Shown here one piece after another: positions 53,095 through 63,436 of a stretch of DNA of 64,000 bases. Location of the stretch: positions 62,001 through 126,000 of the forward strand of contig JAFZNG010000008.1 of assembly GCA_017551025.1 (NCBI GenBank), given 5' to 3'. The stretch is from Paludibacteraceae bacterium. Its GTDB lineage: Bacteria > Bacteroidota > Bacteroidia > Bacteroidales > Paludibacteraceae. Position 1 is the first letter of the stretch. Each line of letters begins with the position of its first letter. Below the pieces are notes generated by a model. That model ran no database searches. It was not told the origin of the DNA and saw nothing but the letters and a program-made list of their open reading frames with translations. A program made the position numbers and the translations under genes.

Positions 53095-53100
53095 ATAAAT

Positions 53101-53131
53101 TTGCACAATCAGATTTTTTTTTGTAATTTTG
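53101..53131 (+). promoter_or_regulatory. Promoter of nadK
   Basis: TTGCACAATC starts at 53101 and TAATTTTG spans 53124-53131. Its -33 box begins only seven bases from that of the divergent ligase promoter. Confidence 0.75.
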
Positions 53132-53163
53132 CAGCGTGAATTAAAATAGCGTATTACGGCCTT

Positions 53164-54036
53164 ATGACAATTGCCCTATTTGGAAATACGATGAAGAGCG
53201 AGACGATGCTCGAGGTTTCGCATATTCTCGAATTCATGAAACGCCACAATGTTCGCGTCATGCTCTCGCAGGAATTGCGCCAGGAGTTGAACATACGTGA
53301 CATCCCCGCCTTCCCGGACAGTTCGGATAAAAACGAGACAGCTACCGACGAAAACGAGATGATCGACTTTGCCGTTTCGGTAGGTGGGGACGGCACGTTC
53401 CTGACCACCGCCTCCATCATCGGCGATAGAAACATACCTATCCTGGGTATCAACTGCGGTCATCTGGGATTCCTGGCGGACGTGCAGACACGCGACGTAG
53501 ATCAGATCTTGCGCCAACTCATCGAAGGACAATACACAATAGAGCAACGCTCGCTGCTACAGGTCAGTTGCAACAAAGAGAACCTCATCATGGCGCCCAA
53601 TGCCCTGAACGAGATATCGATTCTAAAACAGGGTTTTAGCAGCATGATTGCTATCGAGGTGCATGTCAACGGCGAATTGCTCCACAACTACCACGCCGAC
53701 GGACTGGTCATCTCCACCCCCACCGGCAGTACGGCCTACAACCTATCGATCGGCGGTCCGCTGATCGTGCCGCAGTCGCGTGTGCTGGTGCTGTCGCCTA
53801 TCGCTACGCACAGCCTGACGGTTCGCCCGCTGGTGATTCCCGAAGACTGGAAGATCGACCTGAAGGTAAGCAGCCGCTACAACAACTACATGATCTCGGT
53901 TGACGGACGCAGCCAAATACTCAGCGACGAGGTGCAACTGCATATCGAGCGTGCACCCTATACCGTCAAACTCGTGCAAATAGGCGAAAACAGTTTCCTG
54001 CAGTCGCTGCGCACCAAACTCAATTGGGGGAAATAG
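53164..54036 (+). CDS. nadK: NAD kinase
   Basis: 290 residues. SVGGDGTFL (about 77-85) is the diacylglycerol-kinase-like GGDG motif, and DGLVISTPTGSTAYNLSIGGP is the NAD-binding core. Makes NADP from NAD and ATP. The stop lies in a TAGTGCTTCGCACGTTAA word that leads into a GTTAAACTG array before lgt. Confidence 0.96.
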   Translation: MTIALFGNTMKSETMLEVSHILEFMKRHNVRVMLSQELRQELNIRDIPAFPDSSDKNETATDENEMIDFAVSVGGDGTFLTTASIIGDRNIPILGINCGHLGFLADVQTRDVDQILRQLIEGQYTIEQRSLLQVSCNKENLIMAPNALNEISILKQGFSSMIAIEVHVNGELLHNYHADGLVISTPTGSTAYNLSIGGPLIVPQSRVLVLSPIATHSLTVRPLVIPEDWKIDLKVSSRYNNYMISVDGRSQILSDEVQLHIERAPYTVKLVQIGENSFLQSLRTKLNWGK

Positions 54037-54092
54037 TGCTTCGCACGTTAAAACGTTAAACTGTTAAATTGTTAAACTGTTAAGATGTTAAA
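54035..54092. repeat. GTTAAACTG-word array between nadK and lgt
   Basis: TAGTGCTTCGCACGTTAA followed by five words of GTTAAACTG type. It contains the nadK stop and the lgt ATG (54085). The first element matches the ends of the GTKTATAG arrays at 29648 and 36946. Confidence 0.75.
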
Positions 54093-54999
54093 CGCTATAA
54101 TTTGGGATGTAGATCCGGTGCTGTTCCACCTGGGCGGACTGGAAGTTCGTTGGTACGGCCTGCTATGGGCCATCGGACTATATCTATGCTGGCTCGTCAA
54201 CGAGCGCATGTACCGCCGCGAGAACTGTCCAGCAGAGTGGGCAGATAAGATGTTTCTGTATATGGCACTGGGCGTCATCATCGGTGCACGGTTGGGGCAC
54301 TGCTGGTTCTATGAGTGGCACCTGACGAACGACCCGATACAGCTCTTCGGATGGACGATTCAGTACCGCAACCCGTATATCGAGCACCCGCTGGCATTGC
54401 TGCGTATCTGGGAAGGAGGACTGAGTAGCCACGGTGGTGCAATCGGATTGATCATCGCCGCCTTCCTGCTCAACAGAGTGCATTTCAGCAAGTACCCGCA
54501 GTTCCGGACCTCGTGGCTCTGGATATTGGACCGTCTCTGTATCGGCGTCTGCATCACGGCCACGCTGATTCGTCTGGGCAACCTGATGAACAGCGAGATA
54601 TACGGCGGCCCGACCAGCCTACCCTGGGGCTTTATCTTCGTGCGTGACGGCCAGACCGAACCGTGTCACCCGACCCAGATATACGAGATGCTCTACTGCC
54701 TCGTAGCCATGGCGGTCACCTGGCCCCTGTATTTCAAGACCGACGCCCGTCGCAGAGAAGGACTGCTACTGGGTGTGTTCCTGGAAATCGTCTTTGTGAC
54801 CCGTTTCCTATTGGAGTTCATCAAGAACGACCAGGAAGCCTTTGAGGCCGGACACGTACTGAATATGGGACAGTTGCTCAGCATACCGTTCATCCTACTG
54901 GCTACATACCTGATCATACGGGCATATAGACGGCCGCTCTCGCCGGTAGTAGATAAACAGCCGGAGAGTCTGGACCCTAAATATCGGAAGAAAAGTTGA
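54085..54999 (+). CDS. lgt: Prolipoprotein diacylglyceryl transferase
   Basis: 304 residues, seven membrane helices. The Lgt signature segment reads RIWEGGLSSHGGAIGLII, and RLGNLMNSEIYGGPT follows with the essential Asn and Glu residues. Attaches diacylglycerol to the lipobox Cys of prolipoproteins, the first step of lipoprotein maturation. Ends in a GTTGAGA array. Confidence 0.96.
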   Translation: MLNAIIWDVDPVLFHLGGLEVRWYGLLWAIGLYLCWLVNERMYRRENCPAEWADKMFLYMALGVIIGARLGHCWFYEWHLTNDPIQLFGWTIQYRNPYIEHPLALLRIWEGGLSSHGGAIGLIIAAFLLNRVHFSKYPQFRTSWLWILDRLCIGVCITATLIRLGNLMNSEIYGGPTSLPWGFIFVRDGQTEPCHPTQIYEMLYCLVAMAVTWPLYFKTDARRREGLLLGVFLEIVFVTRFLLEFIKNDQEAFEAGHVLNMGQLLSIPFILLATYLIIRAYRRPLSPVVDKQPESLDPKYRKKS

Positions 55000-55018
55000 G
55001 AGTTGAGAGTTGAGAGAA
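54993..55018. repeat. GTTGAGA-word array between lgt and fmt
   Basis: Three tandem GTTGAGA words holding the lgt stop codon; sister of 42177-42205. Confidence 0.78.
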
Positions 55019-55038
55019 GTCTTCTAGTTGAAAGTTTT

Positions 55039-55977
55039 ATGACCAAACAAGATCTTAGGATAGTATATATGGGCACGCCGGAGTTTGCGGTGGCCAGTCT
55101 GGATGCCTTGGTACAAGGCGGCTATCAGGTCGTGGCTGTAGTGACGATGCCCGACAAACCTGCCGGTCGCGGCCACCAACTGCAGTACTCGGACGTAAAG
55201 AAATACGCCCTGGAGCACGGTCTGCCCGTGCTGCAGCCCGAACGACTGAAGGACGAAGCGTTTCTGGAGACGCTGCGCAGTTATCAGGCTGACCTGCAGA
55301 TCGTAGTCGCCTTCCGCATGCTGCCGGAGGTAGTATGGGCGATGCCGCGTCTGGGCACGTTTAACCTGCACGCGAGCCTGCTGCCCCAGTATCGCGGTGC
55401 GGCACCCATCAACTGGGCCGTTATCAATGGTGACTCGGAGACCGGCGTGACGACCTTCATGCTCCGTCACGAGATAGATACGGGAAATATCATCCTACAA
55501 GAACGCCTACCGATAGGCCCGGACGAAAACGTAGGCTCGGTGCACGACCGACTGATGGCACTGGGTGCACCGCTCGTCACGCGCACCGTAGATCGCATCA
55601 TCGAGAGCGAGAATCAGGGTACACCGCTCGTCACAACCCCGCAACCGGACATCGATGCGTTGCGTCCGGCACCCAAGATCTTCAAGGAGACCTGCGAGAT
55701 ACGTTTTGCGGACAAGACTGCCGAAGAGGTAAAGAACTTCGTGCGCGGCCTGAGTCCCTACCCCGCCGCATGGGCCAATTTGGCGGTCAACGGAAAGATT
55801 TTCGAAAATACGAAGATCTATGCGGTCGCGGTCTGTGACCGAGACAAACAGCCATCCGGCACAAAGGGCGAAATCATTGTGCCGTGCAAAGAAGGGGCGG
55901 TACGGATCCTTGAATTACAAGTGCCCGGCAAGAAAAGAATGGACGTCCGTTCCTTTCTGAACGGAATTAAAAATTAA
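55039..55977 (+). CDS. fmt: Methionyl-tRNA formyltransferase
   Basis: 312 residues from the ATG at 55039, which gives the usual start LRIVYMGTPEFAVASL. HASLLPQYRGAAPINWAV carries the formyl-transfer motif with Asn/His, and GVTTF the second. It formylates initiator Met-tRNA. The last residues IKN and the stop are provided by an AATTAAAA array. Confidence 0.95.
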   Translation: MTKQDLRIVYMGTPEFAVASLDALVQGGYQVVAVVTMPDKPAGRGHQLQYSDVKKYALEHGLPVLQPERLKDEAFLETLRSYQADLQIVVAFRMLPEVVWAMPRLGTFNLHASLLPQYRGAAPINWAVINGDSETGVTTFMLRHEIDTGNIILQERLPIGPDENVGSVHDRLMALGAPLVTRTVDRIIESENQGTPLVTTPQPDIDALRPAPKIFKETCEIRFADKTAEEVKNFVRGLSPYPAAWANLAVNGKIFENTKIYAVAVCDRDKQPSGTKGEIIVPCKEGAVRILELQVPGKKRMDVRSFLNGIKN

Positions 55978-55990
55978 AAATTAAAAATTG
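55965..55990. repeat. AATTAAAA-word array between fmt and the HD gene
   Basis: AATTAAAAATTAAAAATTAA, 8-bp words. It contains the fmt stop and the TTG that opens the HD gene (55988). Confidence 0.78.
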
Positions 55991-56536
55991 CTTGATTTTC
56001 AAGCCATAATAGATAAGTACTACGGTGACAATCCGGAGCTGAGGGAGGTACTGATGATCCACAGTCGTCAGGTGGCTGACCGTGCGCTACGGATTGTAGA
56101 TCGTCATCCGGAGTGGCAGGCAGACAGGCAGTTTATCGAGGAGGCCGCCATGCTGCATGATATAGGTATCATCTTCTGCGACGCCCCTAAGATCCACTGT
56201 CACGGACCGCATAAGTATATCGAGCACGGCTACCTGGGGGCGGAACTGCTGCGACGGGAGGGGTTGGAACGTCATGCCCTGGTGGCAGAGCGTCATACCG
56301 GTACGGGCATCACGATCGAGCAGGTAGAACGCGAAGAACTGCCTATCCCCGAACGCGACTACTGTCCGCAATCACTCGAAGAGAAAATCATCTGTTACGC
56401 CGATAAATTCTACAGTAAGAGCCACCTCGGTGAGGAGGTAGCTCTCAGCAAAGTCAAAGCCAATATATGGCGGTATGGTCACGATGCCATCGTTCGTTGG
56501 CAGGAACTCGTCCGTCTCTGCGGCGAGAACCTCTAA
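55988..56536 (+). CDS. HD-domain phosphohydrolase-like protein
   Basis: 182 residues. HSRQVADRALRIV gives the first His, MLHDIGIIF the HD pair and AERHTGTG a later His of the HD superfamily. Substrate unknown; nucleotides are typical for the family. No ATG is present at the N-terminus; the TTG at 55988 lies at the end of a word array and gives LDFQAIIDKYYGDN. The stop overlaps that of the convergent outer-membrane gene. Confidence 0.82.
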   Translation: MLDFQAIIDKYYGDNPELREVLMIHSRQVADRALRIVDRHPEWQADRQFIEEAAMLHDIGIIFCDAPKIHCHGPHKYIEHGYLGAELLRREGLERHALVAERHTGTGITIEQVEREELPIPERDYCPQSLEEKIICYADKFYSKSHLGEEVALSKVKANIWRYGHDAIVRWQELVRLCGENL

Positions 56537-57234
56537 AAGTGCACTCCCAGACCGGCTTTGACCAAGGCATCGTAGCCGAAGTTGGTTTCTACATAGCCAT
56601 ATACCGGCCATGAGCCGAAGGCTACACCCAGCGGCGTGATGTTGAAGGCAAACAGGGCCGCCATATTATCTTGCGGCGCTTTACTCTTATCGTCATAACG
56701 CGTATGCATAATGTGCATGCCAGCACCTACGTCAGCACCCGAATAGAGTTGTACTTTCTCGCGGTTGAGGTAGGTGAACTGGGTACTGAACACCAGCGAA
56801 ACGGCATTGTTGGTGGTATAACCGATACGCACGGCATCGGCCTTGCTGCTGCTATTCACCACATAGCCGTCCAGCTCCCAGTTGGCTTTCGCACCGATAC
56901 GACACCAGCGGTTCATCTGGCAGTAGTACTGCAGGCCGTAGTTACCGAAGAAATGCCAGTTGGTTCCATGCTGCGCAACTGTCGCTACCCATAAGAAGCC
57001 CACGGCCAGTTTGCCGATGTAGAACGCACTCACATAGCCCGCACTGAACTGCAAGCTGTGGCGCTTCTGCATGTAGTATGGCACTTCCTCCATCGCAGCC
57101 GTCGGCATCGTATCTACGATCTGTTCCGGCGTGAGGGCAGGCAGCGTCACCGCTGTCAGCGTATCCAGCTCCTGTGCCATCACGGCCGTACTACTCAGCA
57201 CGGCCGCAACTAAAAATAGAAGTATTCTCTTCAT
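56533..57234 (-). CDS. Exported outer-membrane beta-barrel-like protein
   Basis: 233 residues from the ATG at 57234 with a signal peptide (RILLFLVAAVLSSTAVMA). The rest has alternating aromatic beta strands (HSLQFSAGYVSAFYIGKL, FGNYGLQYYCQMNRWCRIG) and ends in Phe (ALVKAGLGVHF), typical of outer-membrane barrels. I do not recognise the family. It starts 11 bases after the secA stop. Confidence 0.65.
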   Translation of the reverse strand: MKRILLFLVAAVLSSTAVMAQELDTLTAVTLPALTPEQIVDTMPTAAMEEVPYYMQKRHSLQFSAGYVSAFYIGKLAVGFLWVATVAQHGTNWHFFGNYGLQYYCQMNRWCRIGAKANWELDGYVVNSSSKADAVRIGYTTNNAVSLVFSTQFTYLNREKVQLYSGADVGAGMHIMHTRYDDKSKAPQDNMAALFAFNITPLGVAFGSWPVYGYVETNFGYDALVKAGLGVHF

Positions 57235-57245
57235 ACCTTTCGCCT

Positions 57246-60200
57246 TTAGCCTTCCATCCGTCCGTGACATTGTTTGTATTTCTTGCCGCTACCGCACGGG
57301 CAGGGGTCGTTCGGACGCGGTTTTTTCTCTACATGAATAGGCATCGGGCGTTGCTCACGCGTATCGCGGCCTGCGGCCTGGGACATACCGCTCTGTGCGG
57401 CAGCCTGCTGCACGGCGTCCTTCTGGGTGCGATAACGCGAGAGATCCAGACGGCGTTGCTGTTGCGCCTGCTGTACGGCATCCGGTTCCTGCTGGTGGAT
57501 ACGTCCACGCATGAGGATCTCGATGGTACGGCGGTTGAGCGACTCGAGCATATTACGGAAGATACCGAAGGACTCAATCTTATAGATGAGTAGCGGGTCT
57601 TTCTGCTCGTAGCTGGCGTTCTGAACCGACTGCTTGAGGTCGTCCAAACGGCGGAGGTGCTCCTTCCACTCATCGTCGATCGTAAGCAGCAACATACGTT
57701 TCTCGAATTCACGGATCAGGTCCTTGCACTCCGACTCGGCAGCCTGCTTGAGGTTGACGGAGATATTGTAGACCCGCTTACCGTCGGTGATCGGCACGAG
57801 GATATTCTCGTACATCGAGCCCTTGCTTTGATAGACGCGCTGGAGAACGGGATTAGCTACGTGCATGAGGGTATCCATACGACGCTTGAAGGTCTCCAGG
57901 GCGGCCTCGGCCAACATGTCGGAGAGGCGTTGCTGACGCTCGGCGAAGAAGGTATCTTCGGTGAACGGCATCTCCATAGCGAATATCTGGGCGACATCCA
58001 TCTGGAGGCTCTCGTAGTCGCGTGCCGACTTGGCATCGGCTACGACTTGATCCGCCGTGTCGAAGATCATATTGGTGATATCCACGCCGATACGCTCACC
58101 CATCAGGGCGTGACGACGCTTGGCGTAGATGAGGTTACGTTGCTGGTTCATAACGTCGTCGTACTCGATGAGGCGCTTACGGATACCGAAGTTGTTCTCC
58201 TCCACTTTCTTCTGCGCACGCTCTATACTGCTGGAGATCATCGAGTGCTCGATCATCTCGCCCTCCTTGAAGCCCATACGGTCCATGACAGAGGCGATAC
58301 GGTCGGAACCGAACATACGCATCAGGTCATCCTCCAGGGATACATAGAATACCGAACTACCCGGGTCACCCTGACGTCCGGCACGACCACGCAACTGGCG
58401 GTCCACACGACGGCTCTCATGACGCTCCGTACCGATGATAGCGAGACCTCCGGCCTCTTTCACCTCGGGCGTAAGCTTGATATCCGTACCACGACCGGCC
58501 ATGTTGGTAGCGATCGTTACTACGCCGCGGCGACCGGCTTCGGCTACGACCTGTGCCTCCTGCTGGTGGAGCTTGGCGTTGAGTACGTTATGCTTGATCT
58601 TGCGCATGTTGAGCATGCGGCTGAGCAACTCACTGATTTCCACGGAAGTAGTACCCACCAGCACCGGACGGCCCTCGTTGACCATCTCCACGATCTCATC
58701 GATCACGGCATTGTATTTCTCGCGTTGGGTGCGATAGATACGGTCGTTCATATCGTTGCGGGCGATAGGCTTGTTGGTCGGGATAACGACGACGTCCAGT
58801 TTGTAGATATTCCAGAACTCACCCGCCTCCGTCTCGGCCGTACCGGTCATACCGGCCAGCTTGTTGTACATACGGAAGTAGTTCTGGAGCGTGATCGTTG
58901 CAAAGGTCTGGGTAGCCGCTTCTACCTTGACGTTTTCCTTAGCCTCGACGGCCTGGTGGAGTCCGTCGCTCCAGCGGCGTCCCTCCATCGTACGACCCGT
59001 CTGCTCATCCACGATCTTGACTTCTCCGCCGTCGATGATATAATCGACGTCTTTCTCAAAGAGCGTATAGGCCTTGAGCAATTGGTGCACGGTATGTACG
59101 CGCTCGGACTTGATGCTATAGTTGGTCAGTATCTCGTCCTTGCGCTCCTGGCGTTGCTCGGCGGTGAGGCCGGTAGTATGTTCCAGTTCGGCCATCTCCG
59201 AACCTACGTCGGGCAAGACGAAGAAGGTGGGGTCGTCGGTCGAACCCGTCATGGCGTCGATACCCTTGTCGGTCAGTTCGATCGACTTGTTCTTCTCGTC
59301 GATGACGAAGTAGAGTTCGTCGGTAGCGATATGCATGTTCTTCTCGTTCTCCTGCAGGTAGAACTCCTCGGTCTTCTGCAGGCGCACCTTGACGCCCGGT
59401 TCGGACAGGTACTTGATGAGGGCTTTGGACTTCGGCAGACCCTTGAAAGCACGGAACAGAGCCAGTTCGCCTGCCTCTTTCTCCTCGGGACGGTCGGAAC
59501 CCATTTTCTGCTTGGCCTCCACGAGCAATTTGGTTGTCAACGTGGTCTGAGCCTTGACGAGTCGCTCTACGCGCTCTTTGTACTCATCGAACATCTGGTC
59601 TTCGCCCTTAGGTACCGGACCGGAGATGATAAGCGGCGTACGGGCATCGTCGATCAAGACGGAGTCCACCTCGTCCACGATAGCGAAGTTGTGGCCACGC
59701 TGCACGAGGTCCATCGGGCTGATAGCCATGTTGTCGCGCAGGTAGTCGAAACCGAACTCGTTGTTGGTACCGAAGGTAATATCGCAGGCATAGGCCTTGC
59801 GACGCTCGTCGGAATTGGGTTTGTACTTATCGATACAATCCACGGTGAGTCCGAGGAACATGTATATCGGACCGTTCCACTCCGAGTCACGTTTTGCCAG
59901 ATAGTCGTTGACGGTCACAACGTGTACACCCTCGTGGGTCAGGGCGTTGAGGTAAACAGGCAGCGTAGCTACCAAGGTCTTACCCTCACCCGTAGCCATC
60001 TCGGCAATCTTACCCTGGTGGAGAACGACACCACCGATGAGCTGTACATCGTAGTGGATCATATCCCAGGTCACCTCGTTACCACCGGCCTGCCAGTGGT
60101 TGTGATAGATGGCATACTTACCCTCTATCTCCACGAAGTCGAAACGCGGATCGGCCGCCAGGTCCATATCCATCTGAGTGGCGGTGACCATAATCTTCTC

Positions 60201-60572
60201 CGACTCGGCGAATCGGCGTGCCGTCGATTTGACGATAGCAAAGGCCTCGGGCAGGATCTCGGTCAACTCTTTTTCGTAGATCTCCTTGATCTCCTTCTCG
60301 AGTTTGTCCACCTCGTCAAATACCTTCTCACGTTTGTCGATTTCGAGGGCATCGATCGAAGCTTTCAGTTCTTGGATACGTGCTTTGCGATCGGCCACAG
60401 CCGCCTGCAGACGGTCCATGAGCCCCCAGCTACGTGCACGCAGCTGATCGTTGTCAAGCGCATCGATCTGCTTGTAGGCTTCTTGTATTTTCTCCACGTA
60501 TGGCATAATCGCACGCATATCTTTCTGCGACTTATTGCCAAACAGTTTCGTTATAATCTCTAAAAAACTCAT
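57246..60572 (-). CDS. secA: Preprotein translocase ATPase SecA
   Basis: 1108 residues, longer than E. coli SecA (901) as usual in Bacteroidota. Walker [25 protein letters not shown]-type [17 protein letters not shown], motif GRGTDIKL and the IRA-type [14 protein letters not shown] are present. The C-terminal zinc tail [19 protein letters not shown] binds SecB or ribosomes. An insert between nucleotide-binding domain 1 and the preprotein crosslinking domain accounts for part of the extra length. Member of the minus-strand block with DUF1846 and the rluB-type gene. Confidence 0.97.
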   Translation of the reverse strand: MSFLEIITKLFGNKSQKDMRAIMPYVEKIQEAYKQIDALDNDQLRARSWGLMDRLQAAVADRKARIQELKASIDALEIDKREKVFDEVDKLEKEIKEIYEKELTEILPEAFAIVKSTARRFAESEKIMVTATQMDMDLAADPRFDFVEIEGKYAIYHNHWQAGGNEVTWDMIHYDVQLIGGVVLHQGKIAEMATGEGKTLVATLPVYLNALTHEGVHVVTVNDYLAKRDSEWNGPIYMFLGLTVDCIDKYKPNSDERRKAYACDITFGTNNEFGFDYLRDNMAISPMDLVQRGHNFAIVDEVDSVLIDDARTPLIISGPVPKGEDQMFDEYKERVERLVKAQTTLTTKLLVEAKQKMGSDRPEEKEAGELALFRAFKGLPKSKALIKYLSEPGVKVRLQKTEEFYLQENEKNMHIATDELYFVIDEKNKSIELTDKGIDAMTGSTDDPTFFVLPDVGSEMAELEHTTGLTAEQRQERKDEILTNYSIKSERVHTVHQLLKAYTLFEKDVDYIIDGGEVKIVDEQTGRTMEGRRWSDGLHQAVEAKENVKVEAATQTFATITLQNYFRMYNKLAGMTGTAETEAGEFWNIYKLDVVVIPTNKPIARNDMNDRIYRTQREKYNAVIDEIVEMVNEGRPVLVGTTSVEISELLSRMLNMRKIKHNVLNAKLHQQEAQVVAEAGRRGVVTIATNMAGRGTDIKLTPEVKEAGGLAIIGTERHESRRVDRQLRGRAGRQGDPGSSVFYVSLEDDLMRMFGSDRIASVMDRMGFKEGEMIEHSMISSSIERAQKKVEENNFGIRKRLIEYDDVMNQQRNLIYAKRRHALMGERIGVDITNMIFDTADQVVADAKSARDYESLQMDVAQIFAMEMPFTEDTFFAERQQRLSDMLAEAALETFKRRMDTLMHVANPVLQRVYQSKGSMYENILVPITDGKRVYNISVNLKQAAESECKDLIREFEKRMLLLTIDDEWKEHLRRLDDLKQSVQNASYEQKDPLLIYKIESFGIFRNMLESLNRRTIEILMRGRIHQQEPDAVQQAQQQRRLDLSRYRTQKDAVQQAAAQSGMSQAAGRDTREQRPMPIHVEKKPRPNDPCPCGSGKKYKQCHGRMEG

Positions 60573-60598
60573 ATATTCCAGTCTATTCAGTTTCTATA

Positions 60599-62068
60599 TC
60601 ACGATTTCGATGGATCGCATGTCAGATCCACACGCAGTTTCTTAAAGGTCTTGGTGTCGACCTCAGAGAGCATTACCGTAGAATGCATTTGGCAGCCCGC
60701 CAACTCGGGCAAGGTAGCCAGGGCTCGCTTGCATCGCTCATCGTGGAGCGAGAGCACAGAGAGGGCGATCAGCACCTCGTCGGTATGCAGACGGGGGTTG
60801 TGACCGTGGAGGTAGGCTATCTTGGTATGCTGTACGGGTTCGATCATCTCGTCGGGGATGAGGCGGGCGTCGTGTTCGATACCGGCCAGGTGCTTGATCA
60901 CATTAAGCAGCAAGGCCGCTGATGAGCCCAAGAGGGGTGAGGCTTCGGCCGTGATAATCGTACCGTCGTGCAGTTCGATCGCCGCGGCGGCATTACCGAG
61001 CGACTGCTCTTTGCGCTCGCGTGCGGCGACGGTGGTGCGGCGATAGGCAGTGTTGATACCCACCTGCTTTTGGAGCAGGGCCAGTTTCTGCACTTCCGAG
61101 TCGTTGCAATCACCATTCGCCATGCGGTTGAGGGCGGTGAAGTAGCGGCGGATGATCTCCTGCTTGCTGGCCTCCTGGCATACCGCATCGTCGGAGATAC
61201 AGAAGCCCACCTGGTTGACGCCCATATCGGTAGGTGACTTATAGGGATTTTCGCCATACAGGGACGTGAATATCGCGTCCAGCACGGGGAAGATTTCTAT
61301 ATCTCGATTATAGTTTACCGAGGTCTGGTTGTAGGCTTCGAGATGGAAGGGGTCGATCATGTTGATATCGTTCAGATCGGCCGTAGCCGCCTCGTAGGCT
61401 ACGTTGACCGGGTGGCGCAGCGGCAGGTTCCAGACGGGGAAGGTCTCGAACTTGGCATAACCGGCTACGCGCCCGCGCGTGTGTTCATTATATAATTGGC
61501 TCAGGCAGACGGCCATCTTACCGCTACCCGGTCCCGGTGCCGTAATGACGACGAGCGGACGGGTCGTCTCGACATAATCGTTGCGACCGAAGCCGTCTTC
61601 CGAGGCGATGAGTTCCACGTTATGCGGATAGCCCTCGATGATATAATGATAGTACACCTTGATACCCTGTCGCTCCAGGCGCTTACGATATGCATCGGCA
61701 GAACGCTGACCGGAATAATGGGTAATCACGACCGACGAGACCATGAAGCCGCGCGTCATAAACTCGTCGCGCAGACGCAAAACGTCTTCATCGTAGGTGA
61801 TTCCCAAATCCTGGCGCACCTTGTTCTTCTCTATATCAAAAGCCGAGATGACAATGACGATCTCGAGCGTGTCGCGAAGTTGGGTAAGCATGGCCAACTT
61901 GCTATCGGGACGGAAACCCGGCAAGACACGACTGGCATGCATATCGTCGAACAACTTGCCACCGAATTCCATATAGAGTTTATTACCAAACTTAGCGATT
62001 CGTTGGCGGATATGATCCGACTGCACGCGGATATATTTGTCATTATCAAATCCTAGAGCGAGAGACAT
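60599..62068 (-). CDS. DUF1846 family protein
   Basis: 489 residues. The sequence matches DUF1846: GFDNDKYIRVQSDHIRQRI, EFGGKLFDDMHASRVLPGF, TAPGPGSGKMAVCLSQLY, and EDGFGRNDYVETTRPLVVI. GPGSGK looks like a phosphate-binding loop but the biochemical role is not established to my knowledge. It lies 26 bases before secA; an AATTAAAA word array precedes its ATG. Confidence 0.9.
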   Translation of the reverse strand: MSLALGFDNDKYIRVQSDHIRQRIAKFGNKLYMEFGGKLFDDMHASRVLPGFRPDSKLAMLTQLRDTLEIVIVISAFDIEKNKVRQDLGITYDEDVLRLRDEFMTRGFMVSSVVITHYSGQRSADAYRKRLERQGIKVYYHYIIEGYPHNVELIASEDGFGRNDYVETTRPLVVITAPGPGSGKMAVCLSQLYNEHTRGRVAGYAKFETFPVWNLPLRHPVNVAYEAATADLNDINMIDPFHLEAYNQTSVNYNRDIEIFPVLDAIFTSLYGENPYKSPTDMGVNQVGFCISDDAVCQEASKQEIIRRYFTALNRMANGDCNDSEVQKLALLQKQVGINTAYRRTTVAARERKEQSLGNAAAAIELHDGTIITAEASPLLGSSAALLLNVIKHLAGIEHDARLIPDEMIEPVQHTKIAYLHGHNPRLHTDEVLIALSVLSLHDERCKRALATLPELAGCQMHSTVMLSEVDTKTFKKLRVDLTCDPSKS

Positions 62069-62076
62069 GGATGACG

Positions 62077-62110
62077 AATTAAAAATTCAAAATTAAAAAT
62101 TAAAAATTAT
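62077..62110. repeat. AATTAAAA-word array between the DUF1846 and rluB-type genes
   Basis: AATTAAAAATTCAAAATTAA and repeats. It holds the stop codon of the rluB-type gene (62107-62109). Confidence 0.75.
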
Positions 62111-63135
62111 TCAAAGGCGCCCATTTGGAGCATGGCTACCTCTTTAGGCGTGAGGAAGCGATACTTGCCACGGGCCACATTTTTCTTGGTGAGGCCGGCG
62201 AAGCTGACGCGGTCGAGCGTCATCACCTTATAGCCCACTTTCTCGAACATACGGCGCACGACGCGGTTCTGACCGGAGTGGATCTCCAGTCCGATATGAC
62301 GGCGGTCGTCCTTGGGGAACTCGAGGGCATCGGGCACGATACGCTCGTCGTCGAGCACGACACCATTACGCAGGATGGCCTCGTCTACTTCCGATAGTTC
62401 GTGATCGAGCGTAGCGGCATAGATCTTCTTCTTGCCGAACTTAGGATGCGTGAGTTTGGATGCCAAGTCGCCATCGTTGGTAAGCAGCAGCACTCCGGTA
62501 GTATTCCTATCGAGTCGGCCTACGGGATAGATACGCTCGGCACACGCATTACGAACGATATCGATCACGGTGCGACGTTCCTGCGGGTCGTCGGTAGTAG
62601 TAACGGTATTCTTCGGCTTGTTGAGCAGGATATATATCTTGCGTTCACGACGTACGGGCTGGTTATGGAACATAACGCGGTCGGTAGGCATCACCTTGGT
62701 GCCGAGCGACGTAACCACCTCACCATTAACGGTGATCACACCGGCCTGGATAAAGTCGTCTGCCTCGCGGCGCGAACAGATACCTGCGTTAGACAGGTAC
62801 TTGTTAAGACGGATCGGCTTGGTGGGGTCTTCGTACTTATCGTGGTATTTCTGTCGTTTGTTTTCGGTAGAAACTGGTTTAGGTCCAAGGCGGCGCGGGC
62901 GCATCACGCGTTCACGCTGCTCGCCGGACAGCATAGGACGCTCTCCTACACGGAAACGCGGACGCTGTCCTTCGGTACGTTCTTGTCCTTCTCCGGCATT
63001 GCGCACGAAGCGGGGACGTGAGTGCCCGGTCTCACGATCGGGACGGCTCTGTGGGTTGAATCGGGGACGTCTGTGTGCCCCGTCCGAATCATTTCGGAAA
63101 CCTCCCGGGCGACGGGAGTCAAAATTATCGTACAT
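62107..63135 (-). CDS. 23S rRNA pseudouridine synthase, RluB/RsuA family
   Basis: 342 residues. An Arg-rich, low-complexity N-terminus (about 1-110, rich in RPRF words) precedes an S4 domain (IRLNKYLSNAGICSRREADDFI) and the RsuA/RluB catalytic core with GRLDRNTTGVLLLTNDGDLA, whose Asp is catalytic, and HSGQNRVVRRMFE. It probably modifies 23S rRNA; RluB against RluE/F cannot be settled by eye. The basic extension may aid rRNA binding. Confidence 0.88.
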   Translation of the reverse strand: MYDNFDSRRPGGFRNDSDGAHRRPRFNPQSRPDRETGHSRPRFVRNAGEGQERTEGQRPRFRVGERPMLSGEQRERVMRPRRLGPKPVSTENKRQKYHDKYEDPTKPIRLNKYLSNAGICSRREADDFIQAGVITVNGEVVTSLGTKVMPTDRVMFHNQPVRRERKIYILLNKPKNTVTTTDDPQERRTVIDIVRNACAERIYPVGRLDRNTTGVLLLTNDGDLASKLTHPKFGKKKIYAATLDHELSEVDEAILRNGVVLDDERIVPDALEFPKDDRRHIGLEIHSGQNRVVRRMFEKVGYKVMTLDRVSFAGLTKKNVARGKYRFLTPKEVAMLQMGAFE

Positions 63136-63167
63136 AATTTACAGAAAAAATAATCTATTAAAAAGGA

Positions 63168-63210
63168 GCGCATAGGCGATCAGTCTCTCAGGAAACCGAA
63201 GCCTATGCGC
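63168..63210 (-). terminator. Terminator after rpmF (minus strand)
   Basis: A perfect 10-bp stem (63168-63177 with 63201-63210) around a 23-nt loop, followed on the minus strand by TCCTTTTTAAT. A second, 6-bp hairpin (63220-63237) sits between it and the L32 stop codon. Confidence 0.75.
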
Positions 63211-63248
63211 ATGGTTTAGTGGTCGCAAACACGACCATGTTTTTAGGT

Positions 63249-63434
63249 TTAAGCTTCCTGAGCCTGCTCGATAGCCAACTTACCACGATAGTAGCCACAG
63301 CTCGGGCATACGGTGTGATAAATGTAATGAGCGCCGCAGTTCGGGCAGATTGCCAGTGTCGGCATCTTCGCGCGGTCATGAGTACGACGTTTCGCTTGTC
63401 TGGTGTGCGATTGTCTTCTTTTAGGATGTGCCAT
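63249..63434 (-). CDS. rpmF: 50S ribosomal protein L32
   Basis: 61 residues. Starts MAHPKRRQSHTRQAKRRTHD; the zinc ribbon is CPNCG and CPSCG. It follows the DUF177 gene, the arrangement conserved in many bacteria. A TTTACAATTTTACGATTTAC word run lies between them. Confidence 0.97.
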   Translation of the reverse strand: MAHPKRRQSHTRQAKRRTHDRAKMPTLAICPNCGAHYIYHTVCPSCGYYRGKLAIEQAQEA

Positions 63435-63436
63435 AG

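Noticed and set aside
57657..60563. A 968-codon open frame antisense to secA
   Set aside because: SecA on the other strand has complete family motifs. The antisense frame has no recognisable domain and is open because the codon choice of secA avoids the triplets that would be stops on the opposite strand.
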